Under the pieces are notes generated by a model that saw only the letters and a program-made list of their open reading frames with translations, did not search any database and had not been told where the DNA came from. Positions 43,235 to 47,309 of a stretch of 47,309 bases of DNA are shown here, piece after piece (positions within the stretch are counted from its first letter, which is position 1; each line of letters starts with the position of its first letter). Origin of the DNA: an uncultured Opitutia bacterium (lineage in GTDB: Bacteria; Verrucomicrobiota; Verrucomicrobiia; Opitutales; CAJWYM01). A program made the position numbers and the translations under genes. Where the stretch lies: assembly GCA_913049555.1 (NCBI GenBank), contig CAJWYM010000018.1:1-47309 (forward strand), read 5' to 3'.

Positions 43235-45526
43235 CTAGGACATATTCATAGGATCCACATCAATTAGATCTACGATAGAACGATCTAAAGGGAAATTTTC
43301 CCTGAGATCTTGAACGATTGGAAGGGAGCGTGGAACACTTTTCACGAAATACCAAAGATGAAAACGATATTCATCTTTAATCCTTTCCAAAGGAGCGGGG
43401 GCAGGGCCCCGAATTTCAAATCCCTTGGGAGCCACCTGATCCAGTCTTTTCCTCCATTCTTCAGTGTAAAATTCTAATTTTTCAATACTCTTTGATTTGA
43501 AAATATGACGAATCAAATGTCGATAAGGAGGATAATCGAACTCCTTCCTATGAGCTAATTCTGAATTAAAAAACTCATCAAAATCCTGCTTCTTTGCAAA
43601 TTGGAGAGGTTCGCTAAAAGGAGTCATCGTCTGTACAACCACTTCCCCAGCAGAATCCCCTCGACCGGCTCGACCAGCCACCTGAACCATGAGCTGAAAA
43701 GTCCTCTCTCCGGCCCTAAAGTCCTCCACATGCAAAGACAAATCCGCATTTATAATTCCTACTAAAGTAACATTCGGAAAATCCAATCCTTTGGCAATCA
43801 TCTGAGTTCCAATAAGGATATCAATCTTCCCTAACTTGAAATCATTCAAAATCTCTCTGTAAAGGTCTTTTCTACCCATGGTATCTGCATCAATCCTGAC
43901 AACCCTAGCTTGAGGAATGATCTTTCTAATGAGCTCCTCAACCTTTTGCGTTCCAGTTCCGTTCCAACGAACTTTGTCTGACCCACAACTAGGACACTTT
44001 TTAGGAGCCGGTTTGCAATGCCCGCAAATATGACAACGCAATTCTTCAATCTTTTTATGATAAGTCAAAGTGACACTGCAATGATCACAATTACCCACAT
44101 AGCCACACTCTGGACAAATCAAGCTTTTTGAATATCCCCTCCGATTGAGAAACAAGATACTCTGCTCTTTTTTATCCATACGATCTAGAAGCATTTCTAT
44201 CAGCATAGAGGAAAATACAGCCATAGAGTTATTTCTTCTAAGCTCCACTTTCATATCTACTATGTGGACTTTTGGTAGCTTTCTATCATCCACTCGTTTT
44301 CTAAGGTGCCCAACATTGTATTTTCCAATCTCGACATTGTATAAGGATTCTAAAGAAGGAGTCGCAGAACCAAGAATACACATGGCTCCAGCTTTCATGG
44401 AACGATAAACTGCTACATCCCGTCCGTTGTATCTAGGATTTTCCTCTTGCTTGTATGCTGGTTCATGTTCTTCATCCACAATAATCAACCGCAAATCCCG
44501 AACCGGTGCAAACACTCCAGATCGAGCCCCCACAACCACTCGAGATTCACCCTTTGAAACAGCCAACCAAGCATCATATCGCTCCCCATGAGACAATTGG
44601 CTATGCCAAACGACTACTTTCTCACCTTTGTCTTGAAAGCGGAGTCGAACCCTCTCAACAGTTTGAGGCGCCAAAGCAACTTCAGGAACAAGAAAAAGGA
44701 CTCCCCCTCCCTGATCCAATGCCTTTTCCATGGCATCCAAATAAACTTCCGTCTTGCCTGCACCTGTGACTCCATGAACCAAATTAACAGCAAACTTCTT
44801 TTTCTCTAACAAAACACGATTCTGATCTGCAATCTTCTGTTGCTCTTCATTCAATGAAATTCGCTCAATCGGTGTTATTTTTTCAACTTTACTATAACCA
44901 TCATTGTAAGCAACCCGCTCCTCTTGCTGAAAACTCTCCTTCAAAAGAGCCTTTTGAATCAAACCTTCGACAGGTGCAGGAGAAAAGCCCAGATCCTTCA
45001 ATGCTTGTGCTCGGGAAATAGGAGCTCTCTTTTTAAATAAATATAAATATAAGTCTGCTTGCTTTGGAGCTTTTCGTCCCAAAGCCTTAAGCTCTTGAGA
45101 ATTTAACTCCTTTAGTAAATGCAAATATTTTAATTTTTTTACATCCATTCCTTTACGAATTGAAGAAGGAATCATCGCCTCAAAAACACTTTCTAGACTG
45201 GATTGGTAATAAGAAGCGATCCAACGGGCAAGCTCCAATAACTCCTCCGTAAGAACAGGTAAATCATTCACTAATTTCAAAATACTCTTCAATTTTTTAG
45301 AACTAAAATCTATTTTGACCTGCATTTCAGAGACAATAGCAATTTCCGTTCTTCTCAATATTGGAACCTCTACCAAGGATCCTAATTGAATTTTTTCAAG
45401 GATTGGAGGAGGTGCTCGATAACTTAAGGTATTTTTAATACCCGTTAGAGGAATTACATTGATTACATCCAATCCATCATAAGAAGATTCAGACCATTCA
45501 AAACCCTCCAAAAATGAATCAGACAT
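43235..45526 (-). CDS. priA: primosomal replication protein N' (helicase)
   Basis: This is the superfamily-2 DNA helicase that restarts stalled replication forks, 763 aa, close to family size. The N-terminal 3'-DNA-binding region is followed by Walker A GVTGAGKTE (252-260), the DEEH box (351-354), GSATPS (386-391) and a cysteine-rich zinc-binding insert with C471, C474, C480, C483, C498, C501, C511 and C514. C504 is an additional cysteine in the insert. Helicase motifs GTQMIAKGLDFPNVTLVGI and QVAGRAGRG complete the second lobe. The ATG at 45526 is the natural start. It is convergent with exbD and lies 106 bp downstream of the ABC-F gene on the same strand. No anomaly is seen. Confidence 0.96.
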   Translation of the reverse strand: MSDSFLEGFEWSESSYDGLDVINVIPLTGIKNTLSYRAPPPILEKIQLGSLVEVPILRRTEIAIVSEMQVKIDFSSKKLKSILKLVNDLPVLTEELLELARWIASYYQSSLESVFEAMIPSSIRKGMDVKKLKYLHLLKELNSQELKALGRKAPKQADLYLYLFKKRAPISRAQALKDLGFSPAPVEGLIQKALLKESFQQEERVAYNDGYSKVEKITPIERISLNEEQQKIADQNRVLLEKKKFAVNLVHGVTGAGKTEVYLDAMEKALDQGGGVLFLVPEVALAPQTVERVRLRFQDKGEKVVVWHSQLSHGERYDAWLAVSKGESRVVVGARSGVFAPVRDLRLIIVDEEHEPAYKQEENPRYNGRDVAVYRSMKAGAMCILGSATPSLESLYNVEIGKYNVGHLRKRVDDRKLPKVHIVDMKVELRRNNSMAVFSSMLIEMLLDRMDKKEQSILFLNRRGYSKSLICPECGYVGNCDHCSVTLTYHKKIEELRCHICGHCKPAPKKCPSCGSDKVRWNGTGTQKVEELIRKIIPQARVVRIDADTMGRKDLYREILNDFKLGKIDILIGTQMIAKGLDFPNVTLVGIINADLSLHVEDFRAGERTFQLMVQVAGRAGRGDSAGEVVVQTMTPFSEPLQFAKKQDFDEFFNSELAHRKEFDYPPYRHLIRHIFKSKSIEKLEFYTEEWRKRLDQVAPKGFEIRGPAPAPLERIKDEYRFHLWYFVKSVPRSLPIVQDLRENFPLDRSIVDLIDVDPMNMS

Positions 45527-45632
45527 GGTTGGATAATTTGTCCACAGTTTGATTTTTGAGATACTTACTTTGAGTGTTATGCTTGCTCAACATGCTTGAA
45601 TGTAATTTTAACTCTTGAAAAACCACTTGTCA

Positions 45633-47309
45633 TTATTCAGATCCCAACTGGCTAGAAAGTTCTTCCACTTCTTCCCATCGGTGATATGCATTTTGAATGG
45701 TCTCATGTAATTTATCCACTTTCCCCTGAATGGCCTCAACTTTAGGAAGGTCCTTTACATACAAAGAGGGATCTCCAAGCTGCATCTCAAACTCCGCTTT
45801 TTCCTCTTCCCATTGTTCAATTCTCAGGGGTAAATTCTCTAAATCATCACGCTCTTTGTTGCTTAATTTACGCGTCCTCAATTTCTTCTCCGTTTTGTTA
45901 GGAGTTGGATAGAAAGCTTCTCTTGGGGCTTTTTCTTTTCTTAATTTCTCAGCGATCCAATCCGAATAACCTCCAACATAATAATTCACTTCATTGTTTT
46001 CTTCAAAAACAATCGAAGAAGTCGCTATATTATCAATAAAAGCCCGGTCATGACTGACAAGTAGAACCGTTCCTTTGTATTGTTGAATCACCTCCTCCAA
46101 TAATTCGAGAGTTTCTGAATCTAAATCGTTGGTGGGTTCATCCAGAACTAAGACATTAGAAGGCCTAGTAAAAAGAAGGGCTAACAACAAACGATTCCGT
46201 TCTCCGCCTGACAGGGATCCTACAGGACTCCATACTCTATCAGCAGGAAAAAGAAAATCTCCTAAATATGGAATTACCCCCCGAACTTTTCCTTGAACCT
46301 CTACCTTATCGGACCCATCTGCAATACTTTCAAATAGAGAAATTTTCTCATCCAACTGCTCCCGATGTTGGTCGAAATAAGCCACCTGCAAATTGGTTCC
46401 TTGCTTAATCAAACCTTGATTTGGTTGTAATTGACCCAGTAACAATTGGATCAAAGTAGATTTCCCGCAACCATTTTTCCCAATAATTGCAAGCCGATCT
46501 TTCCTATTTACAACGACCGAAAATTTACTAATTAAAGGCTCTTCTTTCCATGAATAATCGACCTCCTCGGCCACCAAAACAATATCGCCCGAACGAACCC
46601 CCTCATCCACTTTCATTTTGACTTGTCCCTGAACTTCTTGCCGGTTTCGGCGCATTTCTCGCATTTCCAATAAAGCACGAACTCTTCCCTCATTTCTGGT
46701 TCTTCTAGCTCGAATCCCCTGACGGATCCAAACTTCCTCTTGAGCAAGCTTTTTATCAAAATTTGCGTTTTGTTTATCTTCAGCCTCTAGTAACTCTTTT
46801 TTCCTAACTTGATAGGTGGAAAAATCTCCTGGAAAACTCGTAATTTTACCCCGATCCAGTTCAATAATACGAGTGGCCATCTTTTGTAAAAAACTTCTGT
46901 CGTGAGTCACGAAAAACAGCGTGAATCGATTTTTGATCAAAAATTCCTCCATCCACTGAATAGAATCAATGTCTAAATGATTGGTTGGCTCATCCAATAA
47001 CAACAAGCTCGGTCGCTTGACCAAGGTTCTTGCAAGAGACACTCTTCGCTTCATACCCCCTGAAAGGCTCTGATAAAGGGCCCCCGAGGATAATTCAAGA
47101 CGAGTCATCACATCTTCAATTTTTTGCTGTAAATTCCAAGCTCCTAATTGATCTAGCTCCTCGTGCAGTTCTCCCATACGATCCGAAGATGGATCCTCTA
47201 TAAGCAAATCTTGATATTCTTGAATCAATGCCCCTTCTTTACCAAAACTTGAAACCAAATAATTATAAACGGTTGAATGAGGAGTCGTATCAATTTTCTG
47301 ATTTAAATA
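45633..47309 (-). CDS. uup: ABC-F family ATPase, Uup type (5' end beyond the window)
   Basis: This is a soluble ATPase with two nucleotide-binding domains and no membrane domain, of the ABC-F group linked to ribosomes and, for Uup, to genome stability. The reading frame stays open to the window edge, so the start and the first Walker A motif are outside. Visible are the first domain's signature LSGGMKRR and Walker B LLLLDEPTNHLD. Next comes the Uup-type linker with QGIRARRTRNEGRVRALLEM, followed by the second domain with Walker A GKNGCGKST, signature LSGGERNR and Walker B VLVLDEPTNDLD. A C-terminal helical, coiled-coil-like tail starts near LSNKERDDLEN and is typical of Uup. A TTG at 47258 is an internal codon, not the start. 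It lies 106 bp upstream of priA. Confidence 0.9.
   Translation of the reverse strand, partial: YLNQKIDTTPHSTVYNYLVSSFGKEGALIQEYQDLLIEDPSSDRMGELHEELDQLGAWNLQQKIEDVMTRLELSSGALYQSLSGGMKRRVSLARTLVKRPSLLLLDEPTNHLDIDSIQWMEEFLIKNRFTLFFVTHDRSFLQKMATRIIELDRGKITSFPGDFSTYQVRKKELLEAEDKQNANFDKKLAQEEVWIRQGIRARRTRNEGRVRALLEMREMRRNRQEVQGQVKMKVDEGVRSGDIVLVAEEVDYSWKEEPLISKFSVVVNRKDRLAIIGKNGCGKSTLIQLLLGQLQPNQGLIKQGTNLQVAYFDQHREQLDEKISLFESIADGSDKVEVQGKVRGVIPYLGDFLFPADRVWSPVGSLSGGERNRLLLALLFTRPSNVLVLDEPTNDLDSETLELLEEVIQQYKGTVLLVSHDRAFIDNIATSSIVFEENNEVNYYVGGYSDWIAEKLRKEKAPREAFYPTPNKTEKKLRTRKLSNKERDDLENLPLRIEQWEEEKAEFEMQLGDPSLYVKDLPKVEAIQGKVDKLHETIQNAYHRWEEVEELSSQLGSE

Noticed and set aside
47256-47309. TTG 47258 as the true start of the ABC-F gene, implying an N-terminally truncated protein or pseudogene
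   Set aside because: The frame continues open to the window edge and the missing first Walker A motif would lie just outside, so the gene is cut by the window, not broken.

Overview
This is a low-GC (roughly mid-30s percent by eye) bacterial chromosome segment, most likely from a marine Verrucomicrobiota of the Opitutae/Puniceicoccales type. The best lineage marker is the large pseudopilin-like protein at 14283-17564, which reads as a Verru_Chthon cassette protein A. The sulfatase-rich carbohydrate locus, the general absence of Shine-Dalgarno sequences and the style of the leuCD and priA genes fit that assignment. No RNA genes, CRISPR arrays, insertion sequences or phage genes were seen.

Region 1 (1-19013, all + strand) is a carbohydrate-use island. 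It holds an AraC-type regulator, a GH31 glycosidase of the MYORG/alpha-galactosidase type, and a tightly coupled unit of ABC sugar importer (binding protein and two permeases, no ATPase) plus a sulfatase plus a lipoprotein resembling a glycoside hydrolase. Next come a second sulfatase, a second and secreted copy of the hydrolase-like protein, an exported hypothetical protein paired with the Verru_Chthon A protein, and a GH27-type alpha-galactosidase. Both sulfatases, the GH31 and the GH27 lack signal peptides, while the two hydrolase-like paralogues are exported. The simplest model is cleavage outside the cytoplasm, import of still-sulfated oligosaccharides, then desulfation and alpha-galactoside hydrolysis inside the cell.

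Region 2 (19142-39888, all - strand) is the most unusual part. Two adjacent paralogous genes encode exported proteins with an N-terminal TPR domain, a long coiled coil and a related C-terminal tail. One is 1297 aa and carries four tandem repeats of 124-125 aa. The other is 5120 aa, a 15.4-kb gene. A polyprenyl-phosphate sugar phosphotransferase, which starts surface polysaccharide synthesis, follows in the same direction after 27 bp. A single fully extended coiled coil of about 4,800 residues would be roughly 0.7 micrometre long. I know of no described system with this arrangement.

Region 3 (40112-47309) is housekeeping. It carries leuC-leuD-exbB-exbD in a compact + strand run, then priA and an Uup-type ABC-F ATPase on the - strand, the latter cut by the window end. 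The longest gap between genes is about 220 bp, the divergent promoter region between the coiled-coil operon and leuC.
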